Below, piece after piece: positions 8,792 through 17,397 of a DNA stretch of 64,000 nt. The DNA is from Chroococcus sp. CMT-3BRIN-NPC107 (GTDB taxonomy: Bacteria; Cyanobacteriota; Cyanobacteriia; Cyanobacteriales; Chroococcidiopsidaceae), in the NCBI GenBank assembly GCA_019359635.1, contig JAHHGY010000009.1, forward strand, positions 1 to 64,000, read 5' to 3'. The translations under genes were made by a program, and so were the position numbers. Each line of letters opens with the position of its first letter. Position 1 is the stretch's first letter. The notes under the pieces were generated by a model, which saw nothing but the letters and a program-made list of their open reading frames with translations, ran no database searches and had not been told where the DNA came from.

Positions 8792-9442
8792 TTAGCGCCG
8801 ACGGGCTTGCAACTGGCGATAAACATCTTTAATATCTACTTGATGGTGGGCTAAAGCAACAAGAGTATGATACAGCAAGTCCGCAGCTTCGGATGCGATC
8901 GCCTCAACATCATCATCTTTACAAGCCATCACCACTTCCACCGTTTCCTCGCCGAGCTTCTTTAAAATTTTATTATCCCCAGCCGCAAATAGCTGGCAAG
9001 TATAGGAGCTATCGGTAGGACGATCGCGGCGATCGCATATTACTTTAAATAATTCTGATAATGTATCTCCTGGCGGCGCGACATTTTGCCCATCGGTGTC
9101 CCCGTAAAAACAGCTGCGTTCCCCGGTGTGACACGCAATATCGCCAATTTGTTCTACGCCTACAAGTAACGCATCGCGATCGCAATCGTAGCGCATGGTT
9201 TTGACTTTTTGAATATGCCCGCTCGTTGCGCCTTTATGCCACAACTCCCCGCGCGAACGACTCCAAAACCAAGTTTCACCACTATCTAGGGTTTTTTGCA
9301 CCGATTCAACGTTCATCCACGCCAACATTAAAACCGTGCCATCTAAATAATCTTGAACAATCGCCGGAATTAAACCGCGCTCGTCGTAACGAAGTTGAGA
9401 CAAAATAGTTTGAGGTGACATGGTTGCTGGCATTTCAGGCAA
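8792..9442 (-). CDS. hisIE: Bifunctional phosphoribosyl-AMP cyclohydrolase / phosphoribosyl-ATP pyrophosphatase
   Basis: The 216-residue protein fuses the two enzymes of histidine-biosynthesis steps 2 and 3. The HisI part (about residues 15-125) has [21 protein letters not shown], and the metal-ligand cysteines in YDCDRDALL and [10 protein letters not shown]. The HisE part (about residues 128-216) has [15 protein letters not shown] and [15 protein letters not shown], the acidic MazG-like residues that bind Mg2+. An internal in-frame ATG at 9421 (MSPQTIL) would give a shorter N-terminus. The longer start is kept because the domain begins soon after it. It is a single gene. Confidence 0.95.
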   Translation of the reverse strand: MPEMPATMSPQTILSQLRYDERGLIPAIVQDYLDGTVLMLAWMNVESVQKTLDSGETWFWSRSRGELWHKGATSGHIQKVKTMRYDCDRDALLVGVEQIGDIACHTGERSCFYGDTDGQNVAPPGDTLSELFKVICDRRDRPTDSSYTCQLFAAGDNKILKKLGEETVEVVMACKDDDVEAIASEAADLLYHTLVALAHHQVDIKDVYRQLQARRR

Positions 9443-9743
9443 TAAATTATTTGTTTACGATACCATCAGTGTGGTTTTCGCATCTATCTCGGCGGCTACC
9501 TAAATAGGCACGAAGCCTCTAACAGGATTTTTTTTAACTCCGTTTATGACAATGGGATGTATAGTGCTAATTCTAGTAAATTTAATCAACGTTGAATCTG
9601 CCTACTTGGAGTCGCTGAAACTATCAAGAGCGATCGCCCGCTGACGCTACCCCTTGGGTAATCGCATCTACAACGGACGATTGATTGTATCTTGGGTAAC
9701 TTATTTCTAAAATCGGTATATACGGATCTGGAGCCGAGGCGTT
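9443..9743. other. Intergenic region between hisIE and crtO, no gene seen
   Basis: This 301-bp stretch separates divergent genes and so must hold both promoters. I see HIP1 octamers and short GC-rich inverted segments around 9640-9665, but no ORF, tRNA or clear operator. Confidence 0.5.
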
Positions 9744-11438
9744 ATGCAATCTTATGATGTGGTGATTATTGGAGCAGGACACAATGGTTTAGTCTGTGCT
9801 GCTTATTTACTCAAAGCTGGTTATAGCGTTCTACTGTTAGAAAAACGTTCGGTTCCAGGTGGTGCGGCAACTACCGAAGAAGCGCTCCCTAAAGAAGCTC
9901 CAGGATTTAAGTTTAACCTTTGCGCGATCGATCACGAATTTATTCATTTAGGCCCAGTAGTTCAAGAATTAGAACTAGAAAAGTACGGCTTAGAGTATTT
10001 AGAATGCGATCCGGTAGTTTTTTGTCCCCATCCTGACGGTAAATACTTTTTGGGGCATAAGTCTTTAGAACAAACTTGTGCGGAAATTGCTAGATATAGC
10101 GATCGCGACGCTGTAAAATACCGCGAATATACAGAATTTTGGCAACGGGCGCTAGGGGCGATGATTCCTATGTTTAACGCTCCGCCCAAATCTATTATTG
10201 ATATTGCTGGCAACTACGATATCAAAAAGCTAAAAGATTTGTTTGCTGTCATTGGTTCTCCGGCCAAAACTCTAGACTTTATTCGGACTATGCTTGGTAG
10301 CGGCGAAGATGCCCTCAATGAGTGGTTTGATAGCGAGTTTCTCAAAGCACCCTTGGCTAGATTGTACGCCGAACTTGGCGTGCCGCCTTCACAAAAGACT
10401 AATGCTGTTGGTGCAATCATGATGGCAATGCGTCATAACCCAGGAATGGCAAGACCTCGCGGCGGTACAGGGGCGTTAGTACAAGCTTTAGTAAAGTTAG
10501 TCAAAGCCAAAGGCGGCGTGGTTCTTACCGACCAGCAAGTAGAAAAAGTTTTAATTGATAATGGTAAAGCGGTAGGCGTACGCGTAGCTGGAGGAGTCGA
10601 ATACCGCGCCAATAAAGGGGTAATTTCAAACATTGATGCCAAAAGAGTATTTTTGCAACTGATAGATGCGAGTGACGTGCATAGCGCCGATCCAAATTTA
10701 CGGGAAAGATTAGATCGCCGCATCGTCAACAATAATGAAACTATCCTCAAAATTGACTTAGCTTTAGACAAACCTCTCAACTTTGAACATCACAACCACG
10801 ACGACAGTTATCTTATTGGTTCAATACTAATAGCCGATTCTGTTACCCACGTCGAACAAGCACATAGTAAGTGTACTTTGGGCGAAATTCCCGATGCTGA
10901 CCCTTCTATGTATTTAGTAGTTCCTACCATGCTTGACCCTTCAATGGCTCCCCAAGGCAAGCATACAGCGTGGATCGAGTTTTTTGCACCTTATCAAATT
11001 GCTGGCGCTGAAGGTACGGGTTTAAAGGGTACGGGTTGGACTGACGAACTAAAAAACCAAGTAGCCGACCGAGTAATTGATAAGTTAGCCGACTATTCAC
11101 CCAATGTCAAAGATGCAATTATTGCCCGTCGAGTCGAGAGTCCCGCCGAACTTGGCGAACGATTAGGCGCTTACAAAGGCAACTATTATCATATTGATAT
11201 GACCCTAGATCAAATGATATTTTTCCGTCCTTTACCGGAAATAGCTAATTACAAAACACCAATTGAGGGATTATTTCTGACTGGTGCGGGGACGCATCCC
11301 GGCGGTTCGATTTCAGGAATGCCAGGACGCAACTGTGCGAGAATCTTCTTACACGAACAACAACCAATTGCTCAAAGATTTAGAGATGCGCGAGATTCAA
11401 TCAAATCAACCGTTGGCTCGGTATTTAAGGGACAATAA
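9744..11438 (+). CDS. crtO: CrtO-type carotenoid ketolase (FAD-dependent, phytoene desaturase fold), copy 1
   Basis: The 564-residue protein is an FAD/NAD(P)-dependent amine-oxidase-fold enzyme. It begins YDVVIIGAGHNGLVCAAYLL, a Rossmann dinucleotide-binding motif, followed by LLEKRSVPGGAATTEE. It keeps the pattern of cyanobacterial CrtO: AIDHEFIHLGPV, GMARPRGGTGAL, GVISNIDAKR and the C-terminal FAD loop LTGAGTHPGGSISGMPGRNCAR. In Synechocystis sp. PCC 6803 CrtO adds a 4-keto group to beta-carotene to make echinenone, a membrane photoprotectant and the carotenoid of orange carotenoid protein. This is the canonical-looking copy of a tandem pair, 134 bp upstream of a same-length paralogue. No ribosome-binding site stronger than the purine-rich 'ggagccgag' about 12 nt upstream is visible. 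Confidence 0.85.
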   Translation: MQSYDVVIIGAGHNGLVCAAYLLKAGYSVLLLEKRSVPGGAATTEEALPKEAPGFKFNLCAIDHEFIHLGPVVQELELEKYGLEYLECDPVVFCPHPDGKYFLGHKSLEQTCAEIARYSDRDAVKYREYTEFWQRALGAMIPMFNAPPKSIIDIAGNYDIKKLKDLFAVIGSPAKTLDFIRTMLGSGEDALNEWFDSEFLKAPLARLYAELGVPPSQKTNAVGAIMMAMRHNPGMARPRGGTGALVQALVKLVKAKGGVVLTDQQVEKVLIDNGKAVGVRVAGGVEYRANKGVISNIDAKRVFLQLIDASDVHSADPNLRERLDRRIVNNNETILKIDLALDKPLNFEHHNHDDSYLIGSILIADSVTHVEQAHSKCTLGEIPDADPSMYLVVPTMLDPSMAPQGKHTAWIEFFAPYQIAGAEGTGLKGTGWTDELKNQVADRVIDKLADYSPNVKDAIIARRVESPAELGERLGAYKGNYYHIDMTLDQMIFFRPLPEIANYKTPIEGLFLTGAGTHPGGSISGMPGRNCARIFLHEQQPIAQRFRDARDSIKSTVGSVFKGQ

Positions 11439-11571
11439 AACTCAACTAATCTGCTTTTGCACCGATAGTTTATTACCAATTCAACAATGCCTATTTATGT
11501 AACTGGCGAATGAGTTATCTTTATTAAGCACTTCTTAATATTTAATAGATACCTTTACATAAATCTTATCC

Positions 11572-13266
11572 ATGCAAGCGTATGATGTCGTCATTATTGG
11601 CGCTGGACATAATGGGCTAGTTTGTGCCGCTTACCTCCTTAAAGCTGGCTATAGCGTGTTATTACTCGAAAAACGTTCAATTCCCGGCGGTGGTTCGACA
11701 ACAGAAGAAACCATGCCTCAAGAAGCACCGGGGTTCAAATTTAACCCTTGTGCAATTAACCACATATTTATCCATTTAGGTCAAGTAGTAGAAGAACTGG
11801 AACTAAGAAAGTACGGATTAGAATATTTATACTGCGATCCAGTAGTATTTTGTCCTCATCCCGATGGCAAGTATTTTTTAGCCCATCGTTCTGTAGAAAA
11901 AACTTGTAAAGAAATTGCCCGATTTAGCGATCGCGATGCCGAGCAATATGCTAAATATGTCGAATACTGGCAGCGCTTTGTCAACTCTATCGATGCTTTT
12001 TTCAATTCCCCACCCAAATCATTAGTTGATATTGCTGGCAACTACGACTTTAAAAAACTCCAAGACTTGTTTTCAGTTATCGGCGGTGTTGATACAACGT
12101 TGGATCTATTGCGGACAGTTTTAAGCAGTCCCCTTGACAACATTAACGAGTATTTTGACTGTGAGTTTGTCAAAGCACCTCTAGCGCGGATGTCTGCGGA
12201 ACTTAGTTCGCCACCCTCGCAAAAAGCAATGGCTTTTGGGGCGATGATGATGGTATTGCGCCACAATCCAGGTATGGCAAGACCTCGCGGCGGTTCTGGT
12301 GGTTTGGTGGATGCTTTAGTTAAGTTAGTTACAAGCATTGGTGGCGTAATTTTAACAGAGCAAGATGTCGAACAAGTAATAGTGGATGATGGCAAAGCTG
12401 TAGGTGTAAGAGTAGCTGGCGGTAAAGAATATCGAGCAAATAAAGGTGTAATCTCAAACATTGATGCTAAACGGCTATTTTTGCAGCTTGTAGACGAAAA
12501 GGATATTGATAGCGCCGACGCAAATTTGCGCGATCGCCTAGATCGTCGAATCGTCAATAATAATGAAACTATTCTCAAAATTGACTGTGCTTTATCTGAA
12601 CCATTAAAGTTTGAACACCACGATCATCGAGATGAATACTTAATGGGTTCGGTGTTAATTGCCGATTCAGTTAATCATGTAGAAAAGGCTCATACCGACT
12701 GTACGATTGGCTTAATTCCCGATGAAGATCCATCAATGTATTTAGTTATGCCTACCGCCCTCGATCCTTCAATGGCTCCAGAAGGTAAGCATACATTATG
12801 GATTGAATTTTTCGCACCTTATCAAATTGCTGGCGCTGAAGGTACGGGCTTAAAAGGTACGGGTTGGACTGACGAACTAAAAAATACAGTAGCCGACCGT
12901 GTAATCGACAAACTAGCTCAGTATTCGCCTAACATTAATAACTCTATTATTGCCCGTCATGTCGAAAGTCCTGCCGAACTTGGAGAACGGTTAGGTTCTT
13001 ATAAAGGCAACTACTATCACATAGACATGACTTTAGACCAAATGCTTTGTTTCCGTCCTTTGCCAGAAATAGCCAATTACAAAACCCCCATTGATGGCTT
13101 ATTTCTTACAGGTGCGGGAACTCACCCCGGCGGCTCAATTTCGGGATTACCTGGGCGCAATTGCGCGCGGGTATTTTTGCAAGAACACAAACCCATCGCT
13201 CAAGCCCTTAAAGATGCGCGAGACACCATCACATCAACAGTAAAATCTGTGTTTAAGGGTGATTAA
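11572..13266 (+). CDS. CrtO-type FAD-dependent oxidoreductase, divergent copy 2
   Basis: This is a tandem paralogue of the preceding gene with exactly the same length (564 residues). It shares the N-terminal YDVVIIGAGHNGLVCAAYLL and the C-terminal GAGTHPGGSISGLPGRNCAR. It differs at places that are otherwise conserved in CrtO: PGGGSTTEE instead of PGGAATTEE, and AINHIFIHLGQV instead of AIDHEFIHLGPV. A 71-bp patch (12814-12884) is nearly identical in DNA to copy 1, while most other codons differ at third positions, which suggests local gene conversion. The family call is firm. The substrate may be another carotenoid or may have diverged. It is likely co-transcribed with copy 1 and is followed by a perfect palindrome. 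Confidence 0.82.
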   Translation: MQAYDVVIIGAGHNGLVCAAYLLKAGYSVLLLEKRSIPGGGSTTEETMPQEAPGFKFNPCAINHIFIHLGQVVEELELRKYGLEYLYCDPVVFCPHPDGKYFLAHRSVEKTCKEIARFSDRDAEQYAKYVEYWQRFVNSIDAFFNSPPKSLVDIAGNYDFKKLQDLFSVIGGVDTTLDLLRTVLSSPLDNINEYFDCEFVKAPLARMSAELSSPPSQKAMAFGAMMMVLRHNPGMARPRGGSGGLVDALVKLVTSIGGVILTEQDVEQVIVDDGKAVGVRVAGGKEYRANKGVISNIDAKRLFLQLVDEKDIDSADANLRDRLDRRIVNNNETILKIDCALSEPLKFEHHDHRDEYLMGSVLIADSVNHVEKAHTDCTIGLIPDEDPSMYLVMPTALDPSMAPEGKHTLWIEFFAPYQIAGAEGTGLKGTGWTDELKNTVADRVIDKLAQYSPNINNSIIARHVESPAELGERLGSYKGNYYHIDMTLDQMLCFRPLPEIANYKTPIDGLFLTGAGTHPGGSISGLPGRNCARVFLQEHKPIAQALKDARDTITSTVKSVFKGD

Positions 13267-13271
13267 AAGTT

Positions 13272-13299
13272 TAGGAAGAATGCGATCGCATTCTTCCTA
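13272..13299 (+). terminator. 28-bp perfect palindrome centred on a HIP1 octamer
   Basis: TAGGAAGAATGCGA (13272-13285) is followed immediately by its exact reverse complement, with GCGATCGC at the centre, five bases after the stop of crtO copy 2. As RNA it would form a long stem with a four-base tip and could end the crtO transcript. It lacks a T tract, so a protein-binding site for the downstream AraC gene is an alternative. Confidence 0.6.
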
Positions 13300-13397
13300 G
13301 CTGATAATTCGAGACATGGGTGAAGATTGAAAGACGATTGTACTTATCACTTTTCCGTTATCTCCTCACAAACGTAGGGGTAACATATGCTAGGAAT

Positions 13398-14267
13398 ATG
13401 ATTGAAAGCGATCGCACTATGGAATTGCAAGTTCTTCAGCAGCCTTCCTTCAGCCTCAAAGCCTGTTGGGACAATATTAGTGTTGAGTATTGTTGTTTAG
13501 ATGAAGTCGGTGAATTTGATTTTGCCATGCCATCTCAGGCTATCAGTGTTGCTTTTCTACCGCACGAGCGCGTAACTTGGTCAGTTGATGGCAATCAAAG
13601 CCAGTCAACACCTTTGCCCCCAGGAAGTGTATTTATTTACGGCGATCGTAACTTTGTCTGGCATAAAAGAGAACGAGAAAGTGAATATGTCAATATTTTG
13701 CTAGACCAAAAGTTTTTAGCACAAGTAGCCTTAGAAAGCAGTCTCTCTGCACCTGTTGAACTACAACACCGCGTTATTTTTCTAGACTCTACCATTCTGT
13801 ACATTGCCCAAATGTTCAAATTAGAGCTTCTCAACGGTAGTGTAGCAGGGAAACTATACGTTGAATCATTGAGGAACTTATTAGCCGTTCATCTGCTGCG
13901 AAACTACAACTTTACCGTAGCAAAGCCCGTGCTAGTAAATGGAGCATTGGATGCTTTTAAGCTAAATAAAGTAAAAGATTTGATTGAAGACCAACTTCAC
14001 GAAGACTTAAGTATTGCTGATATGGCTGCGGTTGTACATATGAGCCAGTTTCATTTTGCCCGTGCTTTTAAAACTGCTACAGGTACTTCACCTCATCGCT
14101 ACCTAATTTTAAGACGAATGGAAAGGGCAAAAATACTGCTAAAAGTCACAAAAATGTCTATCGCCCAAATTGCTTACGGACTTGGGTTTGCAAATCAAAG
14201 CCATTTTATTGCTCAGTTTCGTAAAGCTTTTGGTACAACACCCAAAAATTATCGAGATAGTTTTTAA
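13398..14267 (+). CDS. AraC-family transcriptional regulator
   Basis: The 289-residue protein has an N-terminal cupin-like sensing half (residues about 1-175, with PSQAISVAFLPHERVTW). The C-terminal double helix-turn-helix reads LSIADMAAVVHMSQFHFARAFK and SIAQIAYGLGFANQSHFIAQFRKAFGTTPKNYR, the classical AraC signature. I choose ATG 13398 (MIESDRTMELQ), which has AGGA just upstream. An in-frame GTG at 13320 would add 26 residues that do not look like part of the domain. It lies upstream of a decayed leader gene and an aldo/keto reductase on the same strand, which are its most likely targets, a context-based inference. Confidence 0.88.
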   Translation: MIESDRTMELQVLQQPSFSLKACWDNISVEYCCLDEVGEFDFAMPSQAISVAFLPHERVTWSVDGNQSQSTPLPPGSVFIYGDRNFVWHKRERESEYVNILLDQKFLAQVALESSLSAPVELQHRVIFLDSTILYIAQMFKLELLNGSVAGKLYVESLRNLLAVHLLRNYNFTVAKPVLVNGALDAFKLNKVKDLIEDQLHEDLSIADMAAVVHMSQFHFARAFKTATGTSPHRYLILRRMERAKILLKVTKMSIAQIAYGLGFANQSHFIAQFRKAFGTTPKNYRDSF

Positions 14268-14498
14268 GGGTTCGCAAGATTTTGATACTTCTAGGCAAGA
14301 AATCGCTAGGAATCAGCCTCTTGCTGTATCTAAGCTATAAAAAAGGCAAAATCTATTGCTAGAAAAACAATGGTTATCCTCAAAAACTTATCTTGTACCT
14401 ATCCAAAAGCTTAGATCAAAAACAGAACCAACGGAAAAAATTACTTTTTTTGGAAGATTAATCGCATTTTCACTTTTTTCATCTAAAAATCACTAACC

Positions 14499-14860
14499 AT
14501 GAGCAATAAAATTTTTTCCATTTCTCGCCAGAAAGCAATCGGTGCTGGAGTTGTAGAATTAGCTGCCGCTACAGTTGGTCAAAGTGCGATCGCCAATACT
14601 CAAAAACCACCAGCGCCAGCAAGCGGGAAAGCAGATGCTAACGGTGGATTTCAGAACAAACTATTCGTGATTTTCTCTACTTACTTGCAGAGAAAAACAT
14701 GGACGCTTTGATTAATGTGTTGGCAACAGGAATCACTACTGCGGTTTGTTTCACTTGCAAAATGGGCGTATTGTTTTGTTTCGAGAATATTACAACTAGG
14801 GCGATCGCCCTAACCGAAGCATTCGGTGGTGCAACAGCACTAGCTGAAGGTTTAGCTTAA
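14499..14860 (+). pseudogene. Frameshifted exported-protein remnant (possibly SnoaL-like)
   Basis: The ATG at 14499 opens a 70-codon frame beginning MSNKIFSISRQKAIGAG, which looks like a Tat-type leader with one Arg replaced (RQ). It ends in a sequence that makes better sense one frame over. Shifting frame at about 14665 gives IRDFLYLLAEKNMDALINV, typical of the first helix of SnoaL/NTF2-like proteins (EKNMDALINVWAED...). After this the text loses resemblance until the TAA at 14858. I read it as a secreted SnoaL-like gene broken by a frameshift and an internal deletion. The SnoaL assignment is tentative. Confidence 0.5.
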
Positions 14861-14889
14861 ATCATCAATCTATTTTAGAGAAAATTATC

Positions 14890-15927
14890 ATGCACTACAA
14901 ACTTTTAGGTAAAAGCGGTTTAAGAGTTTCTGAACTCTGTTTAGGCACAATGACTTTTGGTGAAGATTGGGGTTGGGGAGCTTCTAAAGACGAAAGCCGT
15001 CAAATATTCGATGCTTTTGTGGCAGCAGGTGGAAATTTTATCGATACTGCTAATGGCTACACTGATGGCTCTAGCGAAAAAATTGTTGGCGATTTTATTG
15101 CTTCAGATCGCGAACGTTTCGTACTTGCTACTAAATACTCGTTTCCTTTAGCAATGAACGACAAAACAGGTAATCCCAACGGTAGCGGCAATCATCGCAA
15201 AAATATGATGCGATCGCTAGAAGGAAGTCTAAAACGCCTTAATACTGACTATATCGATTTATTTTGGCTTCATGCTTGGGACTTCATGACACCGATTGAA
15301 GAAGTAATGCGAAGTCTTGACGATCTGGTACGCGCTGGCAAGGTACTATACATCGGCATTTCTGATACACCTGCTTGGATTGTGGCGCAAGCAAATACCT
15401 TAGCACAGTGTTACGGCTGGACACCTTTTGTCGCGTTGCAAGTAGAGTACAGTTTGGTGCAAAGAACGCCAGAACGAGACTTATTACCGATGGCAAAAGC
15501 ATTTGACTTAGCGGTTACGCCTTGGAGTCCTTTAGGTGGTGGCGTACTTACAGGCAAATATAACAAGTCTCAAGGTAATAGCGAGGAGCAAAGGCGATTA
15601 GAACAAATTTCTGACAAGAATTTAGCTATTTCTGAAGTTGTTAGTCAAGTTGCCTCGGATATTGGACATTCGCCTTCCCAAGTTGCTTTAGCTTGGCTAT
15701 TAGCTCAAAGTGGTGTGACTATCCCAATTATTGGAGCGCGGAAGTTGTCGCAATTTGAAGATAATCTCGCTTGCCTAGATGTTACGCTTGCGCCAGAGCA
15801 TCTACAACGCCTAAATGAAGTTAGCCAAATTGAGTTAGGTTTTCCTCATGATTTTCTTGGTAGCGATACGATCCGCGATCGCTTATTTGGCGGTACATTC
15901 AACGCAATTCAAAATCACCATCTCTAA
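14890..15927 (+). CDS. Aldo/keto reductase
   Basis: The 345-residue (beta/alpha)8 NADPH-dependent oxidoreductase keeps the AKR catalytic tetrad: Asp and Tyr in FIDTANGYTDGSSE, Lys in VLATKYSF and His in IDLFWLHAWD. The C-terminal nucleotide-binding segment IPIIGARKLSQFEDNL is typical. The N-terminus MHYKLLGKSGLRVSELCLGTMTFG matches the YajO/IolS-type subgroup, which reduces various aldehydes and ketones. The substrate is unknown. A purine-rich 'agagaaaa' precedes the ATG. It lies downstream of the AraC regulator and the decayed gene at 14499, which suggests one regulated accessory unit. Confidence 0.9.
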   Translation: MHYKLLGKSGLRVSELCLGTMTFGEDWGWGASKDESRQIFDAFVAAGGNFIDTANGYTDGSSEKIVGDFIASDRERFVLATKYSFPLAMNDKTGNPNGSGNHRKNMMRSLEGSLKRLNTDYIDLFWLHAWDFMTPIEEVMRSLDDLVRAGKVLYIGISDTPAWIVAQANTLAQCYGWTPFVALQVEYSLVQRTPERDLLPMAKAFDLAVTPWSPLGGGVLTGKYNKSQGNSEEQRRLEQISDKNLAISEVVSQVASDIGHSPSQVALAWLLAQSGVTIPIIGARKLSQFEDNLACLDVTLAPEHLQRLNEVSQIELGFPHDFLGSDTIRDRLFGGTFNAIQNHHL

Positions 15928-16000
15928 GCACCGAAATTGTTTTTAGCCATTGCTGCCCAACACATCTTGAGATAACGAGATCAACAGCCTTGGAGCTTTA

Positions 16001-16243
16001 TTAGTGAAGAAACCAAGGCTGAAGGCGATCGCCTTTCTTTAAAACTAAACTGTACAAATCTAAATCTTGATGAATTTTCACCGCACCATCTCGTCCATCT
16101 TTTGCCGCAATCGACCTTAGTTTATCTAGCTTTTCTTCTAATCGTACTATTTAATTGGCAAAAGAAAATGTATGGTAAATGCCTAGCCAGCTACGCCCTC
16201 CATGACCGTTTTAATTGCCTGGTCGTAAGGCGATCGTTATGAT
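16001..16243 (-). pseudogene. Pirin-family (YhaK-type bicupin) pseudogene with central deletion
   Basis: The minus strand from about 16240 reads IITIALRPGN, a stop, NGHGGRSWLGIYHTFSFAN and a second stop, matching the pirin N-terminus (…HGWLxSYHTFSFANYYDP). It then continues, in the same frame, RLEEKLDKLRSIAAKDGRDG and AVKIHQDLDLYSLVLKKGD, which is the start of the second cupin (…DGRDGSVTIHQDARLY). Roughly 100 residues, including the metal-binding first cupin, are deleted between the two parts, and the rest of the C-terminus is also missing (stop at 16001-16003). It occupies the otherwise gene-free 15928-16397 gap, in which I see nothing else. Confidence 0.75.
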
Positions 16244-16397
16244 GTCTGCTATATTTAGTTTGACATTAAATTATTTAATATTGACTTAATAATAGTAATA
16301 CAAGTTGTCAAAAAGTATTAGTAAATACTACCAAATGCTGTCGGTAAGTTGGCATAAAACAAATACGATTGATTCGTTGTTTAATCGCTCAAAAGTC

Positions 16398-17273
16398 ATG
16401 AATACAATCAACTCGCCAAAAAATGTTCTCGAAGCTAGAGCGCGTTTAGGAGAAATCCCCTTTTGGCATCCTGACGAGCAATTGCTTTACTGGGCGGATA
16501 TTTACAACCATCGCGTCCATCAGTTTAATCCAGCGACAGGGGCAACTAACTTTTTTGATGTGGGTGAAGTTGTTTGTTGTATTGCACCCGCCGGAAATAA
16601 TCGCCTAATTATCGGTCAACGTCATCGGATCGCTTTTTTGGATACTAGCAATGGTGAAGTTACGCCGATTATGGATATAGAAGATAATCCTGACATTCGT
16701 TTTAACGATGGTAAATGCGATCGCGCTGGGCGTTTTTGGTTTGGATCTATGAGTAGTAAGGGCGAACCCCAGGGCAAACTTTACCGTTACGATCGCAATG
16801 TACAGGTAATGGAAACCGGACTAACAGTATCTAATGGCTTGGGCTGGAGTCCAGACAATAAAACTTTTTATCTGACAGATTCGCCATTAAAAACTATCTA
16901 TGCTTACAATTATGACTCCGATAGCGGCAGTATTAGCGATCGTCGCGTATTTATAGATTTAAAAGCTGAATCTTTCTTTCCCGATGGTTTGACTATAGAT
17001 AAAGATGGTTGTATTTGGTCTGCTATGTGGGACGGCTGGTGTGTTATCCGGTTTGACCCCACAGGTAAAGAGATGATGCGAGTAAAAATGCCTGTACAGC
17101 GTCCAACTTCTTGCACATTTGGCGATGAAAATCTAGAAACGCTCTATATTACAACCGCTTCTGTAGGTTTGAGTGAAGCAGAAATTCAAGACAGCTTTTA
17201 TTCTGGCGATTTATTTAGCCTTCAAACTGACACCTCTGGTTTGCCAACGCTTCATTTTGGGGGTAAAAAGTAG
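16398..17273 (+). CDS. SMP-30/gluconolactonase-family lactonase
   Basis: The 291-residue six-bladed beta-propeller has the SMP-30/regucalcin pattern: ARLGEIPFWHPDEQ with the metal-binding Glu, DIRFNDGKCDRAGRFWFGSM, SNGLGWSPDNKTFYLTDS and FPDGLTIDKDGCIWSAMWDG with the catalytic Asp. Members hydrolyse sugar lactones such as gluconolactone in the presence of divalent metal. I start at ATG 16398 (MNTINSPKNV). An in-frame TTG at 16305 would add 31 residues lacking family resemblance. No signal peptide is visible. The stop codon is the first base triplet of a dispersed repeat (17271-17392). Confidence 0.9.
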   Translation: MNTINSPKNVLEARARLGEIPFWHPDEQLLYWADIYNHRVHQFNPATGATNFFDVGEVVCCIAPAGNNRLIIGQRHRIAFLDTSNGEVTPIMDIEDNPDIRFNDGKCDRAGRFWFGSMSSKGEPQGKLYRYDRNVQVMETGLTVSNGLGWSPDNKTFYLTDSPLKTIYAYNYDSDSGSISDRRVFIDLKAESFFPDGLTIDKDGCIWSAMWDGWCVIRFDPTGKEMMRVKMPVQRPTSCTFGDENLETLYITTASVGLSEAEIQDSFYSGDLFSLQTDTSGLPTLHFGGKK

Positions 17274-17392
17274 CGTTACTGAAAGGGTGGTGATTTTCAA
17301 GGGGTGGTTGACAAAAAAGACAGAATTTCTACTTTCACCTTCTTTATCCAATTACCAATCACCCATCACCAATTACCTATTCAGCAACGCCA
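17271..17392 (+). repeat. Dispersed repeat, copy A, with 13-bp terminal inverted repeats
   Basis: TAGCGTTACTGAA (17271-17283) and TTCAGCAACGCCA (17380-17392) form imperfect terminal inverted repeats. The first 88 bp match the reverse complement of 24932-25032 at roughly 85 percent identity, including TTTCACCTTCTTTATCC. The last 25 bp before the right end are a variable tail of CACCCATCACCAATTACC type. The element fills the whole space between the SMP-30 stop and the convergent MarR stop and contains no ORF. Confidence 0.75.
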
Positions 17393-17397
17393 AAAAT

